A program made the position numbers and the translations under genes. Below the pieces are notes generated by a model. That model made no database searches and had not been told where the DNA came from. It saw only the letters and a list, made by a program, of their open reading frames with translations. A stretch of DNA of 64,000 bases from Pseudofabraea citricarpa (lineage: Eukaryota; Ascomycota; Leotiomycetes; Helotiales; Dermateaceae), in NCBI GenBank assembly GCA_029641185.1, contig JAPWGK010000003.1:248001-312000 (forward strand), read 5' to 3'. Shown here one piece after another: positions 10,783-21,961 of this stretch; position 1 is the stretch's first letter; the number at the start of each line of letters is the position of its first letter.

Positions 10783-12462
10783 ATGGACGCAGGCGGTCTT
10801 GCTCAGATGTCTTACAACAACTTCCCTTCCAGCAATGGCCTGGGTCTGCCCGGCTCTGGCTTTGCCTCCAGACGCGCGAACGGCAACAACATCAAGCGCC
10901 TCTCATTTGAGCCGACCAAGTCGGATGTGCAGGACAATGGTGCCCCGACCCCGCGCACCTCCCGATCTCACCTGCTCGCGGGTCTGAGAACGGCTCCCAA
11001 GTCCGCAACCTCCAGCACCTTCCCTTCGACGGCTCCTCCCACCCAATTGCAACACCGCACCGGTCTCGAGGCCAGCATGTACGCGGAGAACAAGGAGACG
11101 CAGTACAGCGGACCCAAGACCAGCTACCCAGGACAGCAAACCTCATACCAGAATGCCAGTCGTCAGATGTACCCGGTCACCGAGCAGATTCTGGCCCCAC
11201 CTGAGATCCACGTGGATGAGCACGATCAGGAGCAGATGGACCCCAACTTGTACGCACAGTTGGTTGCCACCAACATGTACCTCGCCGAGCAGCAGCAACG
11301 CCTCCAGCAACAGCTCATGAGTGTTCAGCACGCTGCTCAGCAATTCCAGGGCCTGAACTTGAACATGGGAATGCAGCAACAATTTGCCACCCCGCCAGTC
11401 ACCCCCCAGAACATGTACCAGCAACAGCAGGTCAAGCAGAACATGCAGCCAATCATCACTCCAGTGGTGGGCGCTCAACCTGGAATCTACTCGTACTACA
11501 ACCCGATGACGGGCCAGCAGAGTTACTTCATGGACAACAACGCTCAGCAGAACCAGTACGTGGACCAGCAGCAGATGCAACAAAACATCCACTACTCTCC
11601 ACCTCAGCAACCCGGAACTCCACGCCTACAGGTCTCACCACCCCCACAATCCGAAGGTTCAAGATTCACCCGCAGCATCAGCCCCCCAAAGAAGACGCAA
11701 TCACCCCCACAAGACCATGCTCCTCTGCCACCACCATCCGCAGGTGCCTTCCGCCGTGGACACCGCAAAGCCAACTCGATGGCTGTGTCGGTCGATAACT
11801 CGGTCAATTTCGATGGTCCCAAGTCCGCTCTTCTCCCAAAGACGATGGGTTTCCCAAACACTCCCGTCTCCACCTTCGGCCCAGGAAATGCACGCGCGGG
11901 TGAACACCCAACCCGTCAGCCTCGGGGACCACCCCCGTTGGATGAGCTGAAGGCCAAGCCAACTTCCAAGTTTGAGGGCAGCAAGAACTTTGCCGCTCGC
12001 CAGCGCCGAAGCGCCGTTCACAACTTGGTTCGGGCCGGTATGGAACGCCGCAGAGCCCCGGGAAGCAGCTCCGGAAGCATGTCTCCCGTCTCAGAAGTAG
12101 GAGAGGCTGCATTCTCAGTTGCCTCAGACAACGATTCAGATAGCGGTCGCAGTGGAAGTGGAAGTCTTTCCGGCCGACCCAGCCTCGGTAGCTCGCGCAC
12201 CTCGGTGCACGGAGCTATCGGATCTGATCGTCCTTCATCGCGCCAGAAGGAGCACTCCTTGGAGCGCAAGTCGATCGCCTCGATCGACAGCCACTACACT
12301 TCAGCAAGTGTGAGCAGCGATGACGGATCCGTCGGTGGTAGCTTTGCTGCCGTCTTTAAGAATGGTGGCAAGAAGCCCGAGGTTGTCGATGAGAAGCGCA
12401 AGGCTCCCATGTTGGTCTTCACCACGGCTGAGAAGCGCAAGAGTTCAGGCACCGGCTTGTAA
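10783..12462 (+). CDS. Conserved Gln-rich low-complexity protein, function unknown
   Basis: One uninterrupted frame of 559 aa. The ATG at 10783 is the first in frame (the open frame also has a TTG two codons upstream). Residues about 150-290 are rich in Gln, Met and Asn, predicted disordered and prion-like in composition. A Pro/Ser part follows with F-R-R-G-H-R-K-A-N-S-M. Then comes a block that looks conserved: F-G-P-G-N-A-R-A-G-E-H-P-T-R, P-P-L-D-E-L-K-A-K-P-T-S-K and N-F-A-A-R-Q-R-R-S-A-V. The tail is Ser-rich with many possible phosphorylation sites. I believe this family is widespread in Pezizomycotina without assigned function. No enzyme or DNA-binding motif seen. Long empty flanks and a long pyrimidine-rich leader suggest complex regulation. 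Confidence 0.85.
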   Translation: MDAGGLAQMSYNNFPSSNGLGLPGSGFASRRANGNNIKRLSFEPTKSDVQDNGAPTPRTSRSHLLAGLRTAPKSATSSTFPSTAPPTQLQHRTGLEASMYAENKETQYSGPKTSYPGQQTSYQNASRQMYPVTEQILAPPEIHVDEHDQEQMDPNLYAQLVATNMYLAEQQQRLQQQLMSVQHAAQQFQGLNLNMGMQQQFATPPVTPQNMYQQQQVKQNMQPIITPVVGAQPGIYSYYNPMTGQQSYFMDNNAQQNQYVDQQQMQQNIHYSPPQQPGTPRLQVSPPPQSEGSRFTRSISPPKKTQSPPQDHAPLPPPSAGAFRRGHRKANSMAVSVDNSVNFDGPKSALLPKTMGFPNTPVSTFGPGNARAGEHPTRQPRGPPPLDELKAKPTSKFEGSKNFAARQRRSAVHNLVRAGMERRRAPGSSSGSMSPVSEVGEAAFSVASDNDSDSGRSGSGSLSGRPSLGSSRTSVHGAIGSDRPSSRQKEHSLERKSIASIDSHYTSASVSSDDGSVGGSFAAVFKNGGKKPEVVDEKRKAPMLVFTTAEKRKSSGTGL

Positions 12463-13039
12463 TCTCGACATGAAAAGCGTCAATGCTGGGTAGATCCCAG
12501 TATTCGATATACTCTCCTTGAACCTTGTCAATTTGATATTGCATTCGACCTGTGCATATTGCTTACTGCTTTTACCATTATGATGACGACGATTACAAGT
12601 TCGGTACTTAATCCGAGGGACTCCCCTCGAAAAACATACAACACTCTCCTTTGATTTTACTATTGCGTTTGCTACGATACCGCGGATTCGATTCTCTTGA
12701 GATATTGGCTGTCGGTGGAAAGTGGCCATTTGAGTTGCGAGGTCACTCGGTGGTTTCACATGGGCCTGGATTTGCATTTGAGTTGAAGGGGAGGTTTGGT
12801 GCGCGATTTGATATTTGCCTGTATGGTTTTTGAAAGGGGAAGATGAAGCAAGATTGAAATGAAAAAACAAAGGCCTGTGGCCCGGTATGGGACTGGTCTG
12901 GTTTTTTATCTGGCGATTGAGGGGAAACTGGCAAGCACATGAATTCTTTTTTGATTTTCATGGTTGATAGAAGCACCAGAGATATAGCTTTTGTAGCAAT
13001 AACTTTCATTAAAGATTTAAAGATTTCTTTGACGACATG

Positions 13040-13200
13040 TGTATGTGAAGATGTGTTGTGGGTGAGAGTGGACTTGGTTTGTTGAGAATGTAAGTAAGTG
13101 TATGTGAAGATGTGTTGTGAGTGAGGGATTTGAGCTAATAAGAGTATAAGTGCATGTGAAGATATGTTGGGAGTGAAGGCGGATATGGCTTGAGAAGAGT
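13040..13200. repeat. Three imperfect tandem copies of a 52-59 bp unit
   Basis: Units start near 13040, 13099 and 13151. Each begins tgtatgtgaagatgtgttg or a close variant (the third reads tgcatgtgaagatatgttg) and continues with gtgag and a purine-rich end. Periods are 59 and 52 bp, so one unit carries an indel. Not coding. Confidence 0.8.
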
Positions 13201-13520
13201 ATCAAAACTGCACCTATATTGTATGCATGTAGTGGAGTGGCTAGGCAGATGGCCTAACAAGATGAAGATGGATACCTACCTACTTACCTGGACCGGTAGA
13301 TATCAGAGAGTACGATCAGCGGCCAAAAGAAGGAGGGAGGTTTTTACATTTGACATTCATCTCATCTCATCTCATCTCGTCTCATCTCTCAATGGCGGCA
13401 TCTCGTCCGTTTGGTGCATCTTCTTTGCATATTTGGATAGATGGATGGATAGGTAGGTAGGTGGGTAGGTGTAAGTGTAGGTGTATATGTGTGGGTTAAG
13501 AGAGAATGTGAATCCATCGT

Positions 13521-13553
<33 letters not shown>

Positions 13554-14083
13554 CATCTCTTCTGTCTTTCATTCTCTCGACTAAACTCTTCTTTTTCTTT
13601 TTTCTTTTTTCTTTTTCTTTTTCTTTTCTCTCTTTTCTTCTCTCTTTGTTCTCTCTTGGTTCGAGGGCTTGTTTATATACATATCCACTTCTACTTTCAC
13701 TTCTGCCTCCTACCTTCCTCGGATGGGAGTCCAATCGAATCGATTTGATTCGTAGGACCTGGTGGTCGGATCTTGTGTTTTGGGTGTTGGGTGTTAGGTT
13801 TTGGATGTTGGATGGTGGGTATGTGGATGTTGGGTGCTGCATGGGTGGATATCTGAGGACTTGGGGATTTTTCTTTTTTTTTCCTCAAGTCTCGCTAACT
13901 ACCTGGCTGGATGACCGACTGGTTAACTGACTGGCTTTAAAGAAGATGATGATAAATCATATCATCGAGTTCGTGCCTGGCATTGCTCTCCTTCTTCTCT
14001 TCGTCCTGCTGGGGTGGGGTGGGGGGGGGGAAGGGGGGATGAGATGGCTTTACGGCTTTCTCCTTGATGGAAATAGAAAGGAA

Positions 14084-14118
14084 AGGGAAGGGAAGGGAAG
14101 GGAAGGGAAGGGAAAGGG
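14084..14118. repeat. (GGGAA)n microsatellite
   Basis: About seven units of GGGAA with one imperfect unit at the end. It is purine-only on the plus strand. Confidence 0.85.
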
Positions 14119-15872
14119 AGGATGAGGATATGGTTATGTAGAAAGATTGTCTTTTGTGTGGGATGGTCTTGTAGTATACATGTGTATATTGATACATGTC
14201 TATCATCCACACGGGGCAATCAGTGGAGCATGTAAGAAAACAAGGACGTGACTTCTGGTGTGTTGTGTTGTGTTCCTTAAGCGAGGAAGCAGAAGCGGGA
14301 TTTAAGCGACGGGTGCGTGAGAATTTCTTTTCTTTCTCTCTCTCTTTTTTTCTTTTTTTTTTTTAGGGGGTTGCCGAGGTGTCGATTACTCACTCGGTCT
14401 TTGTCTTTTTATCGCTTTCTCTAATTGGAATAGATTAGGTGTGCTTCTAAGGAGATGGACGGTTGTGAGAGTAGGCAGGTCATAGAGCGTCTGCCTCCTC
14501 TTTTTTAGAAACTCGTCTCTTACGAGGAGGGATATTTGCAGGGCGAGAAAGGAAATTAGTTATAAGAGGGTAATATAAGGATCCTTGAGAACTGGCTTGC
14601 TTGTTCTCTGGAACAAACCTGGTGTCTAAGAGTAATTGTCTAGCTATCTCTGCTTTTAACATGTGTTCTTATCCAGGGTTAGTTCAGCTATCCTTAGAAG
14701 AAGCAGGTGGAGGTTTAAGTCTTGCCCTGTATCATATGTCGCCTTCCTGTCAACCCTCGAGTAACTGCAATAAGCTCTATATAAGGGCCTGCTGCTTGTA
14801 AGGAAGCGGTGAGGAGATTTGGAGGATCGAATCATAGGTTGGTTGTTACGAGGTAAGGCAAGATTCTTGGATGGTGGTTTTGTAGATTCATAGCCTGTGG
14901 CTTGAGGGATAGCTATGTGCCTTTCAAAACATTAGAGAAGGAGAACTTGAGCCGGTGTTTGGAATTGCTAAGAGTAAACTTGCAAAGTTATATAAGGTAG
15001 GAATGAGTCTTAGAAGAGAGTAGACGCTGTTGAATTACCTTGTAAGTATTGTCTCTTCAAGGATTTGAAGGCTGGGAGTTGTGATAGGCTGACATGGTTT
15101 TTGTCATGAAGTTTAACAAGTAACTTACTTAATTTCAAGTACACTTGTACTTGAGATTGTTTAGGTGTAGAAAAGAATGCACTTATTTGAGTATATTTAA
15201 TCAAATGAGAATCGGACTCTAAGAAGCCGTATAGATTTTATTATTAGGTTTACCCTATTTGATGGTTTTTCGAGTTGTGCAGGCTCTTGTAGCCTTTGTA
15301 GCTAACTTTTTAGCTCGTATGAATCTAACCTCTTTCTGAGTTGATACATGATGTCCACCCGCTATATAAGCACCTTAAATACATTCCCTAGCTTGACAGA
15401 AGTAGGTTGTGATATAATTATAAAGTAGTTGGCAAGTATAAATTATATCATCATATGAAAACATCTGATGCTTATAACCTGTTCAAATATCATGAGGCAT
15501 TTAGCAATTATAAAACATAAAGAAACTAATAGGCATCAAGTATCCAAATATAGAAGATTGTTTGAGGAATACAAAGAACATAACAGCCTGAAACCACCAT
15601 ATGACCGCACACTAAAGAATAATGGAGCATTAGGTAGGTAGCGGTACAGCATGCAATAAAAACAGAACACACGTGGCATGAACCGTCTTCCTGCGGTGAA
15701 TGCCTTGTAGTTGATGCCTCGCGGCCTGGCTTAGAAAACTAGCACTTCATCGTGAATTTCGACACCTTCAACACCACAACCTCAACATCACGTGGGTTTC
15801 AAAACTCGTGACCCTTCTTCACAACACAACACCGGTCTCTGTTACCCGAATACGAATACGAAGGCGGTCAAG

Positions 15873-17748
15873 ATGGAGTTCCCCCAGTATGAGGAACCTC
15901 GCGAGGACTCGGCTTCACCACCAAAAACCAACCGCCGTGTTCGATCTTCCTCAGTCTCGAGCACTGGAACTGTCGTCTACGACCCTCAACCCCCCCTCAA
16001 TCTCCCCGTGCGCGGCCGAAAGCGATCCAACTCGTTCAATACTGAAGAGCACCCTCTCCAGACCCCCAATTCCTCAGAGGAGTTCCAACTCGCCCAGTTG
16101 ATTCGATCTATCAACGCCGAGAACCAGCGCGCCGAGCAGACTCAAGCTCAGCCCGCACGCCAGCAACTTACCCCCGAAGCTCCAGGACGCGATTTCACAC
16201 CTCGCGCGCCCCGCGGTTCTTCAGAGCAAGCACAAGTTACTGCCGCCGAACGTGCCAGACGCAAGGCCGCGTTGACCGAGTCTGGTGGATACACAGGCAA
16301 TACCTACTCTAGAACTGAGCTCACTGGTAGCCCTTCCCAACCTTCCTACCCTAGAAGCAGCTCTGGATGTAAGTCTCGCGCACTCATAGCTTCTGAACCT
16401 TTCCTGACGCGCTATAGCTCAACCCCGCGGTGGAACCCACAACGCTGAACGACAATCTCCAGTCTCTACCAGCTTCAAAGCCATCTCGGTTGATTACGGA
16501 TTCCCACCCTTAGCTACTAACGAGGAACTCCTTGAAGAGTATCAATACCGTCTATCCCAAGCTTCTGAGGCTGAAGAAGTTCGCAGACACTCTGCCAGCA
16601 GAAGCTCTACCAGCAGAAGCAGCTCTTCCCATCGAGGATCGTCATCAAAGCGCAGCCGACCTCTCCCTACCCCTCCTACCCCTTCCCTGGATTCGTCCCC
16701 TTTTCCGGACTTCGACGTTCCTCAACTACCTGGTGCTTCGTCCTTCGATAGTCCACCTACCACCCACAGAACTTCTTACGTCTACCCAGAGCAAAGCTCC
16801 GCCGAAGTATCTCGCCAGCGCAATAGAGACGGACCCTTCAACCCCAACATGAGCTACCAGAACTACCTTGACTCGCCACAAGGCAATCCTTCTCAGAGCC
16901 CACGCCAGGCACCCCCATCTCCAGCTCAAAACATGAACCCCAACGGCATGAACGGAGGCATGGGCATGGGCGGTGGCTATCCAACCCCAGCTGGTCACCA
17001 ACAGGATTTGAACCACATCATGAGTATGGTTGAGGCCCTCAGTGCTCAACTTGCTCACAACAATGCCATGACTTCTAACATTGTTGAGATGACTGGACGT
17101 GTTCGTGAGATCGCTCAGAAGCACAATCTCACCAACGAGGAGCTAATTGCTTTGTCAGCTCACTCTCTCGATGGTAAGTATTCCTGGCCGCTTCCGATGA
17201 TCCACTTCTAACAGTCTATTCCAGGTCAAAACCGTAACTTGGACAAGGAGATGTCCGATCTTCAGAAGAAGTTCGACAAGGCATCATACGACCGAGAGGA
17301 GTGGAAGAAGCTCTCCGTTTATTGTTGCAACGTCCTGAGCAACATTCTGGACCTGGCTCGGGATTTCAAGGCCAAGCACGAGGCCGATACTCTTGCCTGG
17401 CACAAGAACTATCGCAACCAGCTCGCTGATGAGCGCGAGGAGAATCTCAAGCTTCGGTGCGAGATCAACGATATGCGCGCTGCGGCCATCCGTGCTAATG
17501 GTCACCTGAACGATCTTCGTCGGGCCATTAGCGACAACAAGGCCTTCCACGAGCAAGAGGTCCAAATTGCTCAGTGGCGCCAGCAATCACGCTTCTGGAA
17601 GCGTATGGCTATGCCATACCTGCCAGATGATGACCCAGAGTTCTCGGACGATGATGACATCATCGACCCAGAAGAGAAGAAGCGCCAGCAGGCGGAGAAG
17701 GAGGCCAAGGAGGGCGAGGACAAGGAGGGTGGAGCTTCCACCAACTAG
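15873..17748 (+). CDS. Coiled-coil protein with disordered N-terminus, function unknown
   Basis: Three exons, 15873-16368, 16418-17173 and 17225-17748, with introns of 49 and 51 bp. The product is 591 aa. The exons join one continuous frame through a region that otherwise looks like two separate genes. Residues 1-309 are Ser/Pro/Arg-rich and look disordered. From Met310 (ATG at 16849) the sequence resembles a conserved Pezizomycotina protein: a Gly/Met/Asn stretch, then helix, then a long coiled coil (about 418-540) with A-D-T-L-A-W-H-K-N-Y-R-x-Q-L-A-D-E-R-E-E-N-L. The last 45 residues are Asp/Glu/Lys-rich. A shorter product from Met310 is possible. No enzymatic motif. Confidence 0.78.
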
Positions 17749-19320
17749 AACTTTCAATGATGCATCAATGGTGTTCTGGTGTTGCGGCTGCAAAAGATAC
17801 CATGGGATTTGCTTTTTTTTCAATGGGAATATGTAAGAGTAGAGAGAAGCGATAGGGCGCTTACTCGCCATCATGAAATGGACATGACTTGAAAGATATT
17901 TATTGGTTGCTTGATTGTGCTAATTCCTGCTTTTGGCTTCAAATGCTTTTGAGTTAACAAGAAGCATCCAGTGGATACAGGGCTTCTAGTACTTTTGCTT
18001 GTATGATCACCAGATGCTCTTTGAGTATCTGGTGCTTTTCGATCACCGGAAACGGGAATTCCATCAGTTTGGGTTTCCCAGATTACCTCGAGGTAGATCT
18101 TCTCAGATGGTGTCAACCAATGAAATGATAGCAGTTGTCGGCTACATGAGTTTTCTGACATGCACGACTCGCGTCTTGAGGTTACTACTAATGGAAGCTA
18201 GCTACTACTGTGCAATCAACCTGCGACCACCTCATGGCTAGGCTCCGAAGCTTGTTCACTGGCTTCGGCGACGTTGAACGGTTCAAGCATCAAGACCCGG
18301 CGGGATGTATGTGCCTCTCCCACTGCACCGTTCCTCTGCCTGCCTGCCGTTCAGGACCCCCCTGGTGCGCCACCAGCAGCATACTCTACCAGAAGGGAAA
18401 ATCCGTACTACTGTACTACTAGCATCGCTTTGGTGTAGAATGCCATGGATCACCAATTCACTAGGTCTCCACGAGGGGGGAGGGGATCACTGTCGAGTAT
18501 CGGGGATGATCGATCGCAAAAGCTATTTGTGGGATGCATGTACCTGCGTGCTGTTTGTTTCGTCGCTTCGTATTTGGAAGCATGAGGGAGGGAGGGATTC
18601 TATCCGATTGATGGATGGATAGATGGATGAGCTTGCGCGCGCGCGCTTCGTGAGCATATCTGGATTCTGGAGAGATCAATTGCTTTTGCTTTTGCTTTTG
18701 CTTTTCCTTTTGCTCCTCGACATGTTTCATGGCCGAGAGCTATCTCCTACCATCGCCCCACTGCGCACTGGCTGACAACGTCTTTATGACCTATCACTCC
18801 TTCTGAAGCGTGAGAGAGAGAAAAAAGAAAAGAAAAACGCCCCAAGTGGGATTCGGGATAGGTCAAGAAACGGCACAGCTACTCACGCATACATACCACG
18901 GTGTAGGAATGGTCTGGCCCTGACAGAGAGACGAGCGTCGCTTCGTTAGCTGACAGGCGCACTAGAAAACCCAGCGGCGGTTCCATGTTGGATTACGATA
19001 TCCCGTGCATCAATCAATCATGCGTGCTTCTTTTCTTTCCTCTTATATCGTGGCGTCGTCTCTCGTCCCTTGCTTGGAGGTTCCGTGCTCTCGACTTTCT
19101 TTCGTTTTCGCTTCTACATGCTATGGAGGAGAGTATTCGTCTATTATCATTCTGGGATTCCTCTCATTCTTTCTAATTTACTACCTAATCTATATCTGTG
19201 AGGTGCCGTTTTTCAGCTAGACCCAACCACTGGGTATCTAGTTGTGGTCGGTCTTGTACTCATCGCGATCCCTTTGCCTGGGAGGAACAGGAGACCTCGA
19301 GGGAAGAAAAGCATAATATA
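17749..19320. other. Intergenic, microsatellites
   Basis: No gene recognised. It includes a GC dinucleotide run near 18634-18648 and a CTTTTG repeat (about 18681-18715), then the presumed promoter of the rhodopsin-domain gene. Confidence 0.65.
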
Positions 19321-20704
19321 ATGTCTTCAACAGAGTATAATGGCGATCAATTGGTGATTGTTTGCATCTTATTTCTGGTTCTTACCTATATCTCAGTCGG
19401 TCTGAGATGTTTTGTCCGAATAAAACTCATGAAGGCTTTCATGGCCGATGACTGGCTCATGCTGATCGCGCAGGTGAGCTTTCCGGGAGCTCTTTCTGCT
19501 TGTTGGGATTAACGGGTTTTGAAAAGATGGTCTTCACTCTCTCTTGCTCTTTCATCCTTCGTGGTATCCATCACGGCATTGGAAGACATAATACTTCGCT
19601 GAGCCAGCAGAATCTCATCGACGCTCTTATGGTAAGTACATCATACTTTATACCTTACGAAGGAATTACAAGTACTGATACCATTGCAGTACCAAGCATT
19701 GGCTACACTTACCTACGTCGCCAATATGATGTTCATCAAGCTAAGCATCTGCGTTCTTCTACTCCGAATCGCCACGCGACCAATTTACATCTGGATCCTG
19801 CGCGTGAGCATGGTAATCGTGACGCTCTGGTCCTTGGCCATATTTCTCTATGATATCTTCCAGTACGTGGCTGGCCTAAGCCTGCATTGCATAGGTTGGA
19901 TGACTTACTGATCGTGTATCAGATGTACGCCTGTGCAAGCACAGTGGGATTTCACCATCGAGCGCGCTCACTGCGTCGGGACGGATAGCATTGTGAGCGC
20001 GGCGTATGCTATCTCCGTCATGACCATCTTGTCGGATTGGCTGTATGCGCTTCTTCCCATCCCCATGATTTGGAATATCAACATGAGCTCGCAGACGAAG
20101 TTGACTGTTGGCGTCGTCCTCTCCCTCGGCATCTTGTAAGTCCGCAGTCCACTTTCCGCAAGTCAGATCATGTGTTCATCGTTCTGTTCTGCAGTGCTAG
20201 TATAGCAACTCTCATCCGGCTCAGGTTCCTCGTCGATCTCACCAAGACCGAAGATATACTCTGTAAGCCCAGCCCCATAGACTTCACGTCTCACTTCACC
20301 CCAGGAGAGAACTAATTTATTATTGTGGGTTAGATGCAGGTACCAACCCAATGATCTGGACACTCATCGAGCCCGGCGTAGCTATCGTCGCTGCATCCCT
20401 CATCACGATCCGGCCTTTGCTTCGAGCGCTGCAGCTGAGTGGGTTCGGATCGACGGACCCCAGCACGACCCGGGGACGAGAGAGCAGTCACCACCTGAGC
20501 CTGCGAAACGATAATTGGAGTGCGGGTGCAGAGAGGATACGGCTGGGTGATGAGGAGACGAAGATGGATTCTACGAGTATGAACAGCGAGGAGTATATTT
20601 TGGGAGGGAGCCAGGGCCAGAGCCAGAGTCAGGGCCGGAATCAGATCCATAAGACGGTTTGTATCAGTATTAGTCGCGAGGACATTGGGCCTGGGAGATG
20701 TTGA
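19321..20704 (+). CDS. Fungal rhodopsin-domain integral membrane protein (Pth11-related)
   Basis: Six exons: 19321-19473, 19527-19631, 19690-19862, 19923-20135, 20195-20262 and 20334-20704. Introns are 53-71 bp and the product is 360 aa. Hydrophobic segments begin at about residue 11 and continue through the body to the W-T-L-I-E-P-G-V-A-I-V-A-A-S segment, fitting about seven helices. Family hallmarks visible are G-L-R-C-F-V-R, D-D-W-L-M, K-L-S-I-C-V-L-L-L-R, C-T-P-V-Q-A-Q-W and the L-I-E-P-G motif. The C-terminal tail (about 90 residues) is polar with a Gln/Ser/Gly repeat. Members are plasma-membrane proteins related to Pth11-like receptors, but ligands are mostly unknown. No CFEM domain is present. 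Confidence 0.88.
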
Positions 20705-21348
20705 GATTTTAGATATTTGGATTTGGGATTTGGGATTCTTGCGAGGTGTAAAATAAAGCTAGGAGGACTGGGGGTTGGATCTGTTTTAATGTAGGTAGGT
20801 ATTTATCGTTGGTTTTGGGGTACATAAATAAATATAGATAGGCTTGGTAGAAGCTTAGATAGGGACTATGTATAATTCTCACTAGATTCACTTTTTATTG
20901 GGACAAACAAATGTCTGAATCTTTGGCCTAAGAATGTTCTTTTTTTATACTAGTATATATCTTATCCTCTTAACCTCTTTTCGAAACTCAATGGCCTCTT
21001 TTTATATTTCATCCTATTTTGTACAAAACCAATAAGGGAATCCGAGATAGTCTGGTTCTTATTCAAGCAAAGTAGCTAATATTTCTTACTTCCAAGTCAG
21101 TCGATCAGCTAGACTTAAGTGCCAAGAGAATTGTCTGTTGATAAGATAGCTAGCTGTTATGAGGGGCAAAGGGATCCAGATGGACTAAGCGGCTTTGTCT
21201 TGAACTCAGGCTAAGAGCGAGCATAACTATTAATGCTAGATATTTCATAACTCTAAGAAAATGGCTTGAGGAATAACTGAACTCTTAAGCCAATTTCAAC
21301 CGTGATCTGACCCAACCGCTTTCATACATTCGCTCTTCAAGTCTGAGA

Positions 21349-21356
21349 GTCGCGTC
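21349..21356 (-). promoter_or_regulatory. MCB-like box (GACGCGAC, reverse orientation)
   Basis: GTCGCGTC on the plus strand is the reverse complement of the two boxes at 21761 and 21781. It lies about 610 bp upstream of the RNR small subunit start. Its ACGCGA core matches the MluI cell-cycle box relatives bound by MBF. Distal and less certain than the other two. Confidence 0.4.
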
Positions 21357-21760
21357 GCGTCATGTCATCCAGGATTTTTCTCAACTCATGGCGGGCATGT
21401 CATTACTCAAGTCCAGAAATACCCAATTGACCTAATCTGATCCTGCTAGTGAGGATCTGTAGCCGCAATTGTGAACCAGTGACACATAGACCGCGATGGA
21501 ACCGTGATCGCTGTGCAGAGCTCGGATGGGTTGCCTTGACGTTGCCTTGACGATGCTGAGAGAGTCTGAATCATGCTGAGATGAATCTCCACCGATTCCA
21601 CCGCCCAAGAGCGCGTTGCCTACCTGGGCCGAATTTCACGCAAGGATTAAGATCTGATAAGGCAGGCTCATACAAAGTGGAGCATAACACGAAAAGTCTT
21701 GGGGCGTCGCTGGGGGTCTAAGTGGCCCTGCCCCCTGTCGCCTGAGGTCGCAGTGTTTCT

Positions 21761-21788
21761 GACGCGACAAGAAGGCTGGGGACGCGAC
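21761..21788 (+). promoter_or_regulatory. Paired MCB-like boxes upstream of RNR small subunit
   Basis: Two exact copies of GACGCGAC start at 21761 and 21781, 20 bp apart and about 180-200 bp upstream of the ATG. In yeasts, RNR and other S-phase genes are controlled by MBF through ACGCG-type boxes. The spacing and location fit a functional element, inferred by analogy. Confidence 0.55.
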
Positions 21789-21961
21789 TAGCGACGTGAC
21801 TGAACCTTAGCCGAATTTCCCTCGTGAAAACTATTAAACACGCTCTGTCTTCGCGTTCTTAAGCACCATCATCATCATCACCAGCTTCTTCTTTACTTGA
21901 CTGTCTCTGAACCTGCAACTCCAACACTTTAATCCTCCTTGAAACCCACAAAGACACAAAG

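Larger units (their letters stand above)
12463..15872. other. 3.4-kb intergenic region
   Basis: No convincing gene. It holds the 3' UTR of the Gln-rich gene, a tandem repeat (13040-13200), a GCT/CTG run (about 13520-13552), long polypyrimidine tracts (13580-13690) and a GGGAA run (about 14084-14118). An AT-rich segment at about 14900-15650 with many TA steps might be decayed repeat DNA. The promoter of the next gene is at the end. Confidence 0.65.
20705..21961. other. Intergenic; promoter of the RNR small subunit gene
   Basis: The first 600 bases are AT-rich with no gene. The remainder is the probable promoter of the downstream ribonucleotide reductase gene, with GACGCGAC boxes and a CATCAT-rich leader near 21867. 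Confidence 0.7.
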
